From: Salinicoccus sp. UBA3372
Lineage (GTDB): Bacteria; Bacillota; Bacilli; Staphylococcales; Salinicoccaceae
Direction of reading: 5' to 3'
DNA: 10,529 nt
NCBI GenBank assembly: GCA_002360325.1
Contig: DEQG01000126.1
Span: forward strand, 11,665-22,193
In this document: piece after piece, positions 1-6,559 of the stretch
Layout: every line of letters starts with the position of its first letter
Numbering within the stretch: position 1 is the first letter of the stretch
Made by a program: the position numbers and the translations under genes
Notes under the pieces: generated by a model
What the model saw: only the letters and a program-made list of their open reading frames with translations
The model's database searches: none
What the model was told of the DNA's origin: nothing

Positions 1-287
1 TGGTCGGTCTGGGCGGTCTCGGCATTATAAGTATTGCAGGTATAGCATTTTATGCGATAACGAGGGATTACAACCAGGAAAAAGAGAAGTTGCAGTTGAA
101 GAAGATGCAGGAAGAACGAAAACTTGAACAAATCAAACAGGAAAACTATTTATTGGAAAATGAAGATATGCGTCTTGAACTGAATAAAATCAAGGAAGAA
201 CGGCTGCTCACACAGAAGGAAAATGATGAAAATAGGCGCTGGCTGATCCGGGAAACAAAATATGACAAAGAAAAGCCTGAGAATTGA
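1..287 (+). CDS. Small membrane protein with cytoplasmic coiled coil, 5' end at the window edge
   Basis: The reading frame using position 3 as a codon start is open from the window edge to the TGA at 285-287. The first about 20 visible residues are Gly/Ile/Ala-rich and hydrophobic, fitting one membrane helix. They are followed by about 70 highly charged residues (many Glu, Lys, Gln, Asn, with Leu/Met/Ile at heptad-like spacing) that look like a coiled coil, ending in a short Lys/Glu tail. Bases 1-2 are TG, so the codon straddling the window edge could be ATG, GTG or TTG. In that case the gene begins one base outside the window and encodes about 95 residues; it could equally be an internal Leu/Met/Val codon. 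I do not recognise the family. The gene converges on the GlsB-type gene and its stop codon lies inside the shared hairpin at 272-302. Confidence 0.7.
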   Translation, partial: VGLGGLGIISIAGIAFYAITRDYNQEKEKLQLKKMQEERKLEQIKQENYLLENEDMRLELNKIKEERLLTQKENDENRRWLIRETKYDKEKPEN

Positions 288-302
288 ATATTCCCAGGCT
301 TT
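272..302. terminator. Hairpin terminator between two convergent genes
   Basis: AAAGCCTG at 272-279 pairs with CAGGCTTT at 295-302. After one mismatch, GAAT (281-284) pairs with ATTC (290-293), leaving a 5-nt loop. Read on the minus strand, the stem is followed by a T-rich tract (TTTTCTTT), so it suits termination of the GlsB-type gene. On the plus strand only three T follow, so termination there would be weaker. The stem overlaps the last codons and stop of the upstream plus-strand gene. Confidence 0.7.
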
Positions 303-318
303 ACACTGTGTAGTTCCA

Positions 319-576
319 TTAAGCTTTGTTTCCGCTGATTGCTTTCATTATAAATGATACGATCAGTATGAGAATAATTGCACCAATCAGGCCGCCGATC
401 AGACTCACACCGCCAATTTCAGGTCCTATGCCGAGACCGAGTGCATTACCTATTGAAGCACCGACGAGGCCGGCAACGATATTACCGATGATACCGAACG
501 GCACATCTTTACCTAAAATTCCACCGGCAATCCAACCGATCAGACCGCCGACAATAAGTGTTATAATCCAACCCAT
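319..576 (-). CDS. GlsB/YeaQ/YmgE family stress response membrane protein
   Basis: This 85-residue, almost entirely hydrophobic protein starts Met-Gly-Trp-Ile-Ile and has three predicted membrane helices. It shows the glycine-zipper pattern of the transglycosylase-associated (GlsB/YeaQ/YmgE) family: GGLIGWIAGGILGKD near residues 10-24, a second Gly/Ala-rich helix around 27-46, and a third hydrophobic segment around 55-78. A basic C-terminus ends the protein. The ATG at 576-574 is chosen because AGGAGG (complement of 585-590) sits 8 nt upstream; an in-frame ATG at 627 has no such site. The molecular role of this family is unclear, although members are commonly general-stress genes. That fits the two SigB-like promoters upstream (654-679 and 729-753). 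Confidence 0.9.
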   Translation of the reverse strand: MGWIITLIVGGLIGWIAGGILGKDVPFGIIGNIVAGLVGASIGNALGLGIGPEIGGVSLIGGLIGAIILILIVSFIMKAISGNKA

Positions 577-653
577 AATAATATCCTCCTTAACAAATGA
601 AAATAGTATAGAAAACACCTGAAGCAATAATCTTTTCTCGTTCTTAAATTTAA

Positions 654-679
654 ATACCCTTTTTCATAATTGTTTAATC
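654..679 (-). promoter_or_regulatory. SigB-type promoter of the GlsB-family gene (proximal)
   Basis: On the minus strand GATTAA (complement of 674-679), a 14-nt spacer and GGGTAT (complement of 654-659) match the SigB general-stress consensus GTTTAA-N12-14-GGGTAT at 11 of 12 positions. Transcription would start near 645, giving a leader of about 70 nt. The sequence match is direct. SigB use is inferred from the consensus and from the stress-type gene downstream. Confidence 0.7.
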
Positions 680-728
680 ATTTTATTACATGTTCTATAA
701 AATGAAACATCCTCGGCTCATCAATAAT

Positions 729-753
729 TTACCCTTTACGGATTTTTTTAATC
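729..753 (-). promoter_or_regulatory. Second, distal SigB-like promoter
   Basis: On the minus strand GATTAA (complement of 748-753), a 13-nt spacer and GGGTAA (complement of 729-734) match the SigB consensus at 10 of 12 positions. It has the same -35 hexamer as the proximal site 75 bp away. It would give a leader of about 145 nt. In AT-rich DNA this is less certain than the proximal site. Confidence 0.4.
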
Positions 754-784
754 ATGAACCTGAATGAATATAAAAGAACAAATA

Positions 785-811
785 TTAACATTAAATGATA
801 TATGCTAAAAT
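785..811 (+). promoter_or_regulatory. Probable SigA promoter of the pab operon
   Basis: TGCTAAAAT at 803-811 is an extended -10 element. TTAACA at 785-790 could act as a -35 but the 15-nt spacing is short, so the extended -10 probably carries most of the activity. The start point would be near 818, leaving a leader of only about 20 nt before pabA. No attenuator or riboswitch-like structure fits in that space. Confidence 0.5.
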
Positions 812-835
812 ATAGGAAAACAAAAGGAATACGGA

Positions 836-1420
836 ATGATCATGAAAATATTAATGATAGATAATTACGATTCATTTACATACAATCTTGTCCACTATAT
901 GGAAAGCAATCCATATGAAGTGGAAATTATAATAAAAACACCGGATGAACTGCATGAGCTGTCGATTGATGAAGAAAATATCATCGGCATGGTCATCTCT
1001 CCGGGCCCTTCACATCCGAAAGACCGGCAGGATGTGATTCATTTTGTTGAAAAGAATTGGGGCACGGTGCCGGTATTCGGAATCTGTCTCGGTCACCAGA
1101 TGCTGTGGCATATGTCCGGCGGTGACGTCACCCGGGGCGAAAGACCTGTTCATGGCCATACATATGATATCAGGCATTCGGAGATCGGTATATTTGAAGG
1201 TGTCGGACAGCCTTTGACGGTGACAAGGTATCATTCTCTTGTGTGTGCGGGGGAAAGTGCGGAATTTAATGTGACTGCACAATCTGACGATGGTGTGAAT
1301 ATGGCCATCCAGCATAAAAGTCTGCCGATCTACGGTGTCCAGTATCATCCTGAGGCGATTTTATCCTCTGACGGCAAAAAACAGTTATTCAATTTTATTA
1401 AAATAGCATTGGAGGCATAG
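836..1420 (+). CDS. pabA: Aminodeoxychorismate synthase, glutamine amidotransferase subunit
   Basis: This 194-residue class I glutamine amidotransferase hydrolyses glutamine and channels ammonia to the PabB domain for p-aminobenzoate and folate synthesis in the cytoplasm. Visible motifs are the N-terminal IDNYDSFTYN (residues 8-17), the oxyanion-hole region SPGP (55-58), the nucleophile Cys84 in FGICLGHQ (81-88), YHS (132-134), and the His171/Glu173 pair in YHPEA. The length is normal for PabA/TrpG. PabA is preferred over TrpG because the next gene, 2 nt downstream, encodes PabB fused to PabC; in some Firmicutes one subunit serves both pathways. ATG 836 has an AAAGGAA site 6 nt upstream. The in-frame ATG at 842, six bases further on, is a plausible alternative start. 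Confidence 0.93.
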   Translation: MIMKILMIDNYDSFTYNLVHYMESNPYEVEIIIKTPDELHELSIDEENIIGMVISPGPSHPKDRQDVIHFVEKNWGTVPVFGICLGHQMLWHMSGGDVTRGERPVHGHTYDIRHSEIGIFEGVGQPLTVTRYHSLVCAGESAEFNVTAQSDDGVNMAIQHKSLPIYGVQYHPEAILSSDGKKQLFNFIKIALEA

Positions 1421-1422
1421 AA

Positions 1423-3117
1423 GTGCAGGTACATGCCAAATTTAAAAAACATTCACAGGTGGAGGATTTATATTTTACGGATCCCCTCCTTGTCATGACA
1501 GAAAAGACGCACAGCCTTCATGAAGCTTTGACGGCCGCGGAAAAATATATGAAAGACGGTTATTATGCAATAAGTGTCATAACATACGAGTCGTTCGACC
1601 GGGAAAATGAGCAGTTCATCATCGGCATCTTTTCCGGCACCGTGGACTACAGAAGGTTCATATCAGAGAGGGAAACTTCGACATATGAAATGACTGAACC
1701 CGAGTTTACGGAAACGCGCGATCAGATCATTAAAAATATCGAACAGGTCAGGGAGTATATACGTGACGGTCATACTTACCAGGTCAACTATACGACGAGA
1801 CTGACAGGCAGATTTTCCGGAGACGGCCATACTTTGTTTGAAACGCTGATGTCTTCGAACAACGGGGACTATGCGATGTATATAGAATATGGTGATGAGC
1901 AGCTCGTCAGCTGCTCGCCTGAACTGTTTTTCGAAGTGGATCAGGAGAGGACGATCCGCACCCGTCCCATGAAAGGGACAGCACCCCGCGGGCTGAATGA
2001 AAAAGAAGATGAGGACAACTGCCGTTTTCTGAAAGAGTCCAAAAAGGACCAGGCTGAAAATGTGATGATAGTGGATCTGCTCAGAAATGACATCTCCAAA
2101 GTGGCTGCGAAAAACAGTGTGAATGTTCCAAAACTGTTCACTATAGAAAAATATGCCACGGTCTTTCAAATGACATCGACAGTGGAAGCGGCGCTGGCAC
2201 AGGATGTAAACATCACTGATATAATGGACGGGCTTTTCCCATGCGGTTCCATAACCGGGGCGCCGAAGCTTTCGACGATGAACATCATCAACGCCCTGGA
2301 ATCGACACCGAGAGAGTATTACTGCGGCACACTCGGAATCATGTATCCAGGCGGGGAATGTGTCTTTAACGTTCCGATCAGAACGCTGTATATAAAAGGC
2401 GGGGAATATGTATATGGTGCCGGCGGAGGCATTACATACGATTCGATTCCCGCTTCAGAATATGATGAAATCGTTGATAAGACCGCGTTCTTGAAAAAGG
2501 CGCAGTTTGAACTGATAGAATCGATGCGTCTTGAAGACGGCCGTGTCGTGCGCCTTGGCTATCATGAGAAGCGGCTGGCAGCATCGGCTGAGGGTTTTGG
2601 TTTTAAAGAGGCTGATCTGCAAGATGCGGTCCAAAACTATATAGAGACAAAAGCGGAACCGACAGGCTTATACAAACTGAGGGCGACATTGAACCGGTCC
2701 GGCAGACTGGACTTGTCCCATGCACCGATTGACGATGCAGAAGAGGCGTCGGCAATTCTGAATGACGAGCCGATCAGCGCCCCGCCTGAATTTATTGAGA
2801 ATAAAACAACGGTAAGGTATCATTACAAAATACCAAACAATGATTTCAACATCGTTTTATATTATAATGGGCAACAACAGCTGACCGAATTCAACATCGG
2901 CAACGTCGTAATTTCAGAGAATGGTGAGTTATATACGCCATCGGAGCAGACGGGAATTTTAAAAGGTGTGATGAGACAATCTTTGCTGGATGACAAAACG
3001 ATCCGGGAAAAAGATTATTCTCTCGATGATTTTATCGGGAAATATAAAGAGGGCCGGATTTCTGTCTATTTGATCAATAGTGTCCGTGGCTGGCTTAAGA
3101 TCAGACTTACAATATAG
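1423..3117 (+). CDS. pabB: Aminodeoxychorismate synthase component I fused to aminodeoxychorismate lyase (PabB-PabC)
   Basis: This 564-residue bifunctional enzyme aminates chorismate to 4-amino-4-deoxychorismate, then removes pyruvate to give p-aminobenzoate. Residues about 95-358 form the chorismate-binding domain, with RTRPMKGTAPRG (179-190), DLLRND (218-223) and CGSITGAPK (274-282). Lys184 in PMKGT corresponds to the PabB lysine that replaces the Ala of anthranilate synthase, which argues for pABA rather than tryptophan. The PabB N-terminal region is short. Residues about 365-564 form a class IV PLP aminotransferase-fold lyase domain, with GYHEKRL (379-385), the likely PLP lysine Lys461 in KTTVRYHY, TEFNIGNVV (488-496) and the C-terminal INSVRGW (551-557). 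The start is GTG 1423, with GGAGG at 1411-1415 and 7-nt spacing. It lies 2 nt after the pabA stop, so coupling is likely. Confidence 0.93.
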   Translation: MQVHAKFKKHSQVEDLYFTDPLLVMTEKTHSLHEALTAAEKYMKDGYYAISVITYESFDRENEQFIIGIFSGTVDYRRFISERETSTYEMTEPEFTETRDQIIKNIEQVREYIRDGHTYQVNYTTRLTGRFSGDGHTLFETLMSSNNGDYAMYIEYGDEQLVSCSPELFFEVDQERTIRTRPMKGTAPRGLNEKEDEDNCRFLKESKKDQAENVMIVDLLRNDISKVAAKNSVNVPKLFTIEKYATVFQMTSTVEAALAQDVNITDIMDGLFPCGSITGAPKLSTMNIINALESTPREYYCGTLGIMYPGGECVFNVPIRTLYIKGGEYVYGAGGGITYDSIPASEYDEIVDKTAFLKKAQFELIESMRLEDGRVVRLGYHEKRLAASAEGFGFKEADLQDAVQNYIETKAEPTGLYKLRATLNRSGRLDLSHAPIDDAEEASAILNDEPISAPPEFIENKTTVRYHYKIPNNDFNIVLYYNGQQQLTEFNIGNVVISENGELYTPSEQTGILKGVMRQSLLDDKTIREKDYSLDDFIGKYKEGRISVYLINSVRGWLKIRLTI

Positions 3118-3127
3118 AGGTGAAAGA

Positions 3128-3337
3128 ATGATAACTTTTTTACTGATAATACTGCTCGTCGGTATCGTCTTATTTACACATTTTGTAGTGACATATTTAA
3201 TAGACAATGACTTGAAGATAATTGGTGTATTGATTGGTTTTGTCGGTCTGGTCGTGGCCATTATCATCACGTATTTTATCATTACGAATATTACTGAGTT
3301 TCTGACGGCTGAATTAGACTTTTTCTATAATAACTAG
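3128..3337 (+). CDS. Small two-helix membrane protein in the pab operon, unknown function
   Basis: This 69-residue protein has two strongly hydrophobic segments (about residues 2-25 and 31-54) joined by a short polar turn, YLIDNDLK. It ends in an acidic/aromatic tail with ELDFFYNN. I do not recognise a family. The ATG at 3128 is chosen because AGGTGA (3118-3123), directly after the pabB stop at 3117, gives a good 4-5 nt spacing; an upstream in-frame start lies inside pabB without a site. It is 10 nt downstream of the fusion gene and 17 nt upstream of the KipI-like gene, so it is almost certainly co-transcribed with both. No catalytic motif or signal-peptidase site is visible. Confidence 0.75.
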   Translation: MITFLLIILLVGIVLFTHFVVTYLIDNDLKIIGVLIGFVGLVVAIIITYFIITNITEFLTAELDFFYNN

Positions 3338-3354
3338 TATTTAGGAGGACAAGG

Positions 3355-3612
3355 ATGTTTTTTGCAAATGGTGATTATGCGGTTACATATCAACAGAACG
3401 AAGTCATTGATCCGGTAGTGCTTAAACGGCTGACTAATGCATTCAACACTGAAACACACCAATATCTGACAGAGATCATTACAACCGAGAATACTCTGAC
3501 TTTCATGTATGCACCGATCAGAGTGATGGAAAGTCACGATACCATAGAGCCCTGCGGGCTGGTAGTCGGGGAAGCGGAGAGATTTTTAGCTGAAAAGGGG
3601 TTTTTAAAGTGA
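3355..3612 (+). CDS. KipI/PxpB-like protein reduced to its N-terminal domain
   Basis: The protein has 85 residues. It resembles the start of 5-oxoprolinase subunit B / KipI / allophanate hydrolase subunit 1: the family pattern GDxALxVxF...IDPxxxxR...VPAxxSLxVxYDP appears here as GDYAVTYQ (6-13), IDPVVLKRL (18-26), a Leu-Thr-Glu-Ile-Ile stretch (38-42) and LTFMYAPIRV (48-57). Full-length relatives are about 230-250 residues with a C-terminal cyclophilin-like domain, which is absent here. After residue 60 a short unrelated tail ends Ala-Glu-Lys-Gly-Phe-Leu-Lys. AGGAGG (3343-3348) lies 6 nt before the ATG. The stop overlaps the GTG of the next gene (GTGA, 3609-3612), so the gene looks functional and translationally coupled rather than a decaying fragment. 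Its KipA-like neighbour supports the assignment; the biochemical role is unknown. Confidence 0.6.
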   Translation: MFFANGDYAVTYQQNEVIDPVVLKRLTNAFNTETHQYLTEIITTENTLTFMYAPIRVMESHDTIEPCGLVVGEAERFLAEKGFLK

Positions 3613-4550
3613 GTTTGATCATTCAGGACAGCGGTCTTTTTTCAATCGTCCAGTCGCTGGATAAGCAGTCCGCACCGGACGGCCAGGAATTCAACGGTGC
3701 CTGTGACAGGCTGGCCCATCATCTTGCCAACCAGCTCGTCGGCAATAAAAAAGATGAGCTGACAATAGAAATGACCGTCAAACCGGCAATCATTAAATTC
3801 ACCGAGCCGACGATCATCGCTTTTTCGGGGGCGGAATTTACCGGCCGGTGCAACAACCAGGAAGTCCTTCCGAACAGAATATACCTTTTCGACCGGGGAG
3901 ATGTCTTAAAGTTCGTGGACACACCGAGGGGCAACAGAATATATCTTGCCGTTGCGGGCGGCATTGAAGTCGAAAGTACCAACATATTAAAGTCCGGTGA
4001 CGAAGTGGTCATGTGCCGTGACTATACATTCCAGCATGATGAACTTTTCAATATGCTGCGTAATAGAAACATGGTGAGCTGGGGAGTGGATACATACTCT
4101 CTTGTTGAAATATATATATCCGATCTGTTTCATGTTGTCAGAAGGCCGGATATCAGCGATGAAGTATACGACCGGCTGGAAAGTGCGGAATTTACCGTCT
4201 CAAAAGAAAAGAACAGAGTGTCCCTCCATCTGGAAGGAAAACATCTGGACACGGAACAGTCGAATATCACCCATCCGGGTATTAAAGGCGGTGTGTACAT
4301 CGCTGCAGGAGAACCGGTGCTGGCACTCAATGATTTTGATCAGCCGACGACGGCAGAGCATATAGGAACCATCCCTTCATATCATATGCACAAACTGTCC
4401 CAGAAGCGCCGCGGTTCAAAAGTTAAATTTAAAGTGATCGACTGTGACGATGCACATGCGAATCTGTATGCACAGAATTTATGGGTGAAAAGCCTGTTCA
4501 AAGCAATCGATTACCGCCTATCCAAAGAGCTCGTCAAAGAAAAAATGTAA
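3609..4550 (+). CDS. Divergent KipA/PxpC-like (biotin-dependent carboxyltransferase family) protein
   Basis: The protein has 313 residues, about the usual length for 5-oxoprolinase subunit C / KipA / allophanate hydrolase subunit 2. N-terminal features of the family are clear: IIQDSGLFSIVQS (4-16), CDRLAHHLANQLVGN (32-46), LTIEMT (51-56), IIAFSGAEF (69-77) and IYLAVAGGIEV (111-121). The second half is much less typical. The Ser/Thr-rich loop that usually follows AGGIDV is missing or shortened (residues 122-130). The usual RMGYRLEG is NRVSLHLEG (202-210), and the GQPIVLL-DxQTTGGYP region reads GEPVLALNDFDQPTTAEH (234-251). Known PxpC works with PxpB and PxpA to cleave 5-oxoproline, and KipA antagonises KipI in B. 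subtilis sporulation; neither role is shown here. The start is GTG 3609 with AAGGGG (3595-3600). It is the last gene of the pab operon. Confidence 0.75.
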   Translation: MSLIIQDSGLFSIVQSLDKQSAPDGQEFNGACDRLAHHLANQLVGNKKDELTIEMTVKPAIIKFTEPTIIAFSGAEFTGRCNNQEVLPNRIYLFDRGDVLKFVDTPRGNRIYLAVAGGIEVESTNILKSGDEVVMCRDYTFQHDELFNMLRNRNMVSWGVDTYSLVEIYISDLFHVVRRPDISDEVYDRLESAEFTVSKEKNRVSLHLEGKHLDTEQSNITHPGIKGGVYIAAGEPVLALNDFDQPTTAEHIGTIPSYHMHKLSQKRRGSKVKFKVIDCDDAHANLYAQNLWVKSLFKAIDYRLSKELVKEKM

Positions 4551-4554
4551 AGTG

Positions 4555-4585
4555 AAACATCTGGAGTATTTCCAGATGTTTTTTT
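4555..4585 (+). terminator. Rho-independent terminator of the pab operon
   Basis: An 11-bp perfect stem (4555-4565 with 4571-4581, core ACATCTGGA/TCCAGATGT), a 5-nt loop and an uninterrupted T tract through 4585 lie 5 nt after the KipA-like stop codon. It is strong on the plus strand and separates this operon from recQ. Confidence 0.93.
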
Positions 4586-4614
4586 GTAGAAAATATCATT
4601 AATCCAACAAATCA

Positions 4615-4629
4615 ACCTGAAAATCAGGT
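4615..4629. promoter_or_regulatory. Perfect palindrome abutting the recQ -10
   Basis: ACCTGA (4615-4620) and TCAGGT (4624-4629) form a perfect inverted repeat around AAA. It occupies the -35/-10 spacer and shares one base with the TATAAT. Its location suits a repressor operator. It matches neither the LexA, NrdR nor SigB patterns, so the regulator is unknown. It is downstream of, and distinct from, the terminator hairpin. Confidence 0.4.
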
Positions 4630-4634
4630 ATAAT
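4629..4634 (+). promoter_or_regulatory. -10 element of the recQ promoter
   Basis: TATAAT at 4629-4634 is a perfect -10 hexamer 49 nt upstream of recQ. No good -35 is visible 16-18 nt upstream (AACAAA at 4606-4611), so basal activity may be weak or depend on an activator. It follows the terminator at 4555-4585, so recQ appears to be transcribed on its own. Confidence 0.6.
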
Positions 4635-4682
4635 ATATATCATTAATTATTGAGACTTCAGTTTTAAACGGTGGGATAAAGT

Positions 4683-6509
4683 ATGATAGAGACGACATTG
4701 CAAAAGTATTTTGGCTTTAAAACATTCAGACCTAAACAACGTAATATCATCAACTCTGTTAAGAGCGGACAAAATACCCTCGGTGTTTTACCCACCGGTT
4801 CAGGTAAATCACTTTGTTTTCAAGTACCCGGATTGGAACTTGAAGGCATCACCCTGGTAATATCTCCATTGATTTCCCTGATGAAAGATCAGGTGGAAGA
4901 TCTGAATAGAATCGGCATCCCTGCAGAGTATTTGAATTCCACTTTGAAGAAAAGCGAAATAGTAAGCATTATGCAGGACGGGCTGAAAGGACGTTATAAA
5001 TTTTTATATGTCGCGCCCGAACGATTTAACAATGAAGAATTCCGCCGGTTTGTCAGTAAATTGAATATACCGCTGGTCGCATTTGATGAGGCGCATTGTA
5101 TTTCCAAATGGGGCCATGATTTCAGACCGAGCTACCAGAAAGTCATACCGGTCATCCAGTCCCTGATACCTGAAGCGACTTTCGTGGCTCTGACAGCCAC
5201 GGCGACAGAAGAAGTTCAGGAAAATATACAGGAATTGCTGGATATCAGTGATGAGCATGTAGTGCTGCAGAGCATAAAGAGGGACAACCTGCATCTGACT
5301 GTCAATAAGACATATCAGCGGGAGCAGTTCATCCTCTCGTACATAGAAGAGCGTAAGCATATGTCGGGAATCGTGTATGCAGCAACAAGGGCAGAAGTCG
5401 AAAAGATATCATCATACCTGAAAGATAAGAATATAGATAATGTAATTTACCATGGCGGTCTCGGCAAAAAGGAACGTGATGACAACCAGCATGCATTCGT
5501 CTCGAATCTTGTGAATATTGTCGTTGCGACAAATGCTTTCGGAATGGGAATCAACAAGCTTGATATCCGTTTTATCATCCATAACAATCTGCCGGGCGAT
5601 GTTGAAAGCTATTATCAGGAAATCGGACGTGCGGGACGTGACGGCCTCGTCAGTGAATGTATACTGCTGTCGAGTGAGAGGGATGTCAATCTGCACCAGT
5701 TCTTTATTGACCGCTCGAACGGTACCGATCAGCACAAGGACCATATGCGCAGCAAACTGGACAAGATGATCCAGTATAACAGGACTTCGAAGTGCCTGAT
5801 GAGCTTCATGGTCAAATATTTCGATGCAGACGAGTACGTCAAGTCATGTGGACACTGTGTGAACTGTCTGAGTGATGACCGCACTTATAATATGAAAAAT
5901 GAAGCGAAGACGGTCCTGAATCTCATCCAGGATACAGAAATGCCGCTGACCAAAGAGCATATCATCCAGGTTCTGAGAGGCGAGAGAAGTGAAAATGTGA
6001 TTTTCAGCGGGCTTGACCAGTCCGCATATTTCGGACTCATGGGGAACTACCTGACAGGAGAATTACACCACATTCTGGATGAACTCATTTTAAATGGTCA
6101 TGTGCATTATAAGGATGACCGCCTGCATCTGGTGGATCTCAGCTTCTATATATTAAAAGAGAACAAAGATATATATACAGTGCCATTCAGAAAACAGTTC
6201 AAGGAGAAAGTGAATATATCCACTGCATCTTCGCCAAATGAGATGCTGTTCCAGAAACTCATGGACAAAAGGGCATCACTTGCTGAAAAGTACGGAGTGG
6301 ATGAAGAGAGCATATTCAGTGATTCTACACTGAAAGAGTTTGCGAGGAAGCTGCCGACATCAAAGCAGGACATGGTACACCTTGCAGGTGTGGGGAACTA
6401 CAAGCTGAAACATTACTGCCCGCACTTCCTGAAAGTGATCAGGCAGCACAAGGAACGTCTTGCAGCCCACAATAAAAACACAAAACATAAGTCACCGCAG
6501 AAAAATTAA
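4683..6509 (+). CDS. recQ: ATP-dependent DNA helicase RecQ
   Basis: This 608-residue 3'-5' superfamily 2 helicase acts in recombination and replication-fork repair. Motifs in order are motif 0 FGFKTFRPKQ (10-19), Walker A PTGSGKS (37-43), DEAH with the RecQ aromatic-rich loop CISKWGHDFRPSY (135-151), motif III ALTATAT (169-175), motif V ATNAFGMGIN (282-291) and motif VI QEIGRAGRDG (312-321). The RQC zinc site is Cys371, Cys389, Cys392 and Cys395, followed by a winged-helix region (about 405-510). A C-terminal HRDC domain (about 517-592) includes KYGVDEESIFSDSTLKEFA. All key residues are intact and the length is normal. ATG 4683 is preceded by GGTGGGA (4670-4676) with 6-nt spacing. A basic tail (Lys/His/Asn) ends the protein. 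Confidence 0.97.
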   Translation: MIETTLQKYFGFKTFRPKQRNIINSVKSGQNTLGVLPTGSGKSLCFQVPGLELEGITLVISPLISLMKDQVEDLNRIGIPAEYLNSTLKKSEIVSIMQDGLKGRYKFLYVAPERFNNEEFRRFVSKLNIPLVAFDEAHCISKWGHDFRPSYQKVIPVIQSLIPEATFVALTATATEEVQENIQELLDISDEHVVLQSIKRDNLHLTVNKTYQREQFILSYIEERKHMSGIVYAATRAEVEKISSYLKDKNIDNVIYHGGLGKKERDDNQHAFVSNLVNIVVATNAFGMGINKLDIRFIIHNNLPGDVESYYQEIGRAGRDGLVSECILLSSERDVNLHQFFIDRSNGTDQHKDHMRSKLDKMIQYNRTSKCLMSFMVKYFDADEYVKSCGHCVNCLSDDRTYNMKNEAKTVLNLIQDTEMPLTKEHIIQVLRGERSENVIFSGLDQSAYFGLMGNYLTGELHHILDELILNGHVHYKDDRLHLVDLSFYILKENKDIYTVPFRKQFKEKVNISTASSPNEMLFQKLMDKRASLAEKYGVDEESIFSDSTLKEFARKLPTSKQDMVHLAGVGNYKLKHYCPHFLKVIRQHKERLAAHNKNTKHKSPQKN

Positions 6510-6549
6510 AAATAACGATCAAATTCAGTTTTGAATTGATCGTTATTTT
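6509..6549. terminator. Bidirectional terminator between recQ and the EamA-family gene
   Basis: A 14-bp perfect stem (6509-6522 with 6536-6549, core AATAACGATCAA/TTGATCGTTATT) extends by TTC/GAA after a one-base A bulge and closes a 6-nt loop. It ends in TTTT on the plus strand and in a T-rich run on the minus strand, so it can serve both convergent genes. It starts at the last base of the recQ stop codon and lies 10 nt beyond the end of the minus-strand gene. Confidence 0.9.
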
Positions 6550-6559
6550 AATGATTGAA

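Noticed and set aside
326..622. Open plus-strand frame opposite the GlsB-type gene
   Set aside because: It is the mirror of a low-complexity hydrophobic gene, is Pro/Ile-rich, has no ribosome site, and its start and stop follow the real gene on the other strand.
696..703. TATAAAAT resembling a plus-strand -10
   Set aside because: There is no -35 at proper spacing and no gene or RNA signal directly downstream; the extended -10 at 803-811 is better placed for pabA.
836..1420. Calling the amidotransferase TrpG
   Set aside because: The adjacent gene is a PabB-PabC fusion with the pABA-type Lys, and no trp genes are present; dual use cannot be excluded.
3589..3640. A frameshift that would join the KipI-like and KipA-like frames or restore a longer KipI
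   Set aside because: The junction is a clean GTGA overlap with a ribosome site, and the downstream frame begins with the normal KipA N-terminus. No missing KipI C-terminal domain is found in any frame.
4102..4365. Open plus-strand frame inside the KipA-like gene
   Set aside because: It is out of frame with a gene that has family-level similarity across this stretch, and it has no ribosome site.
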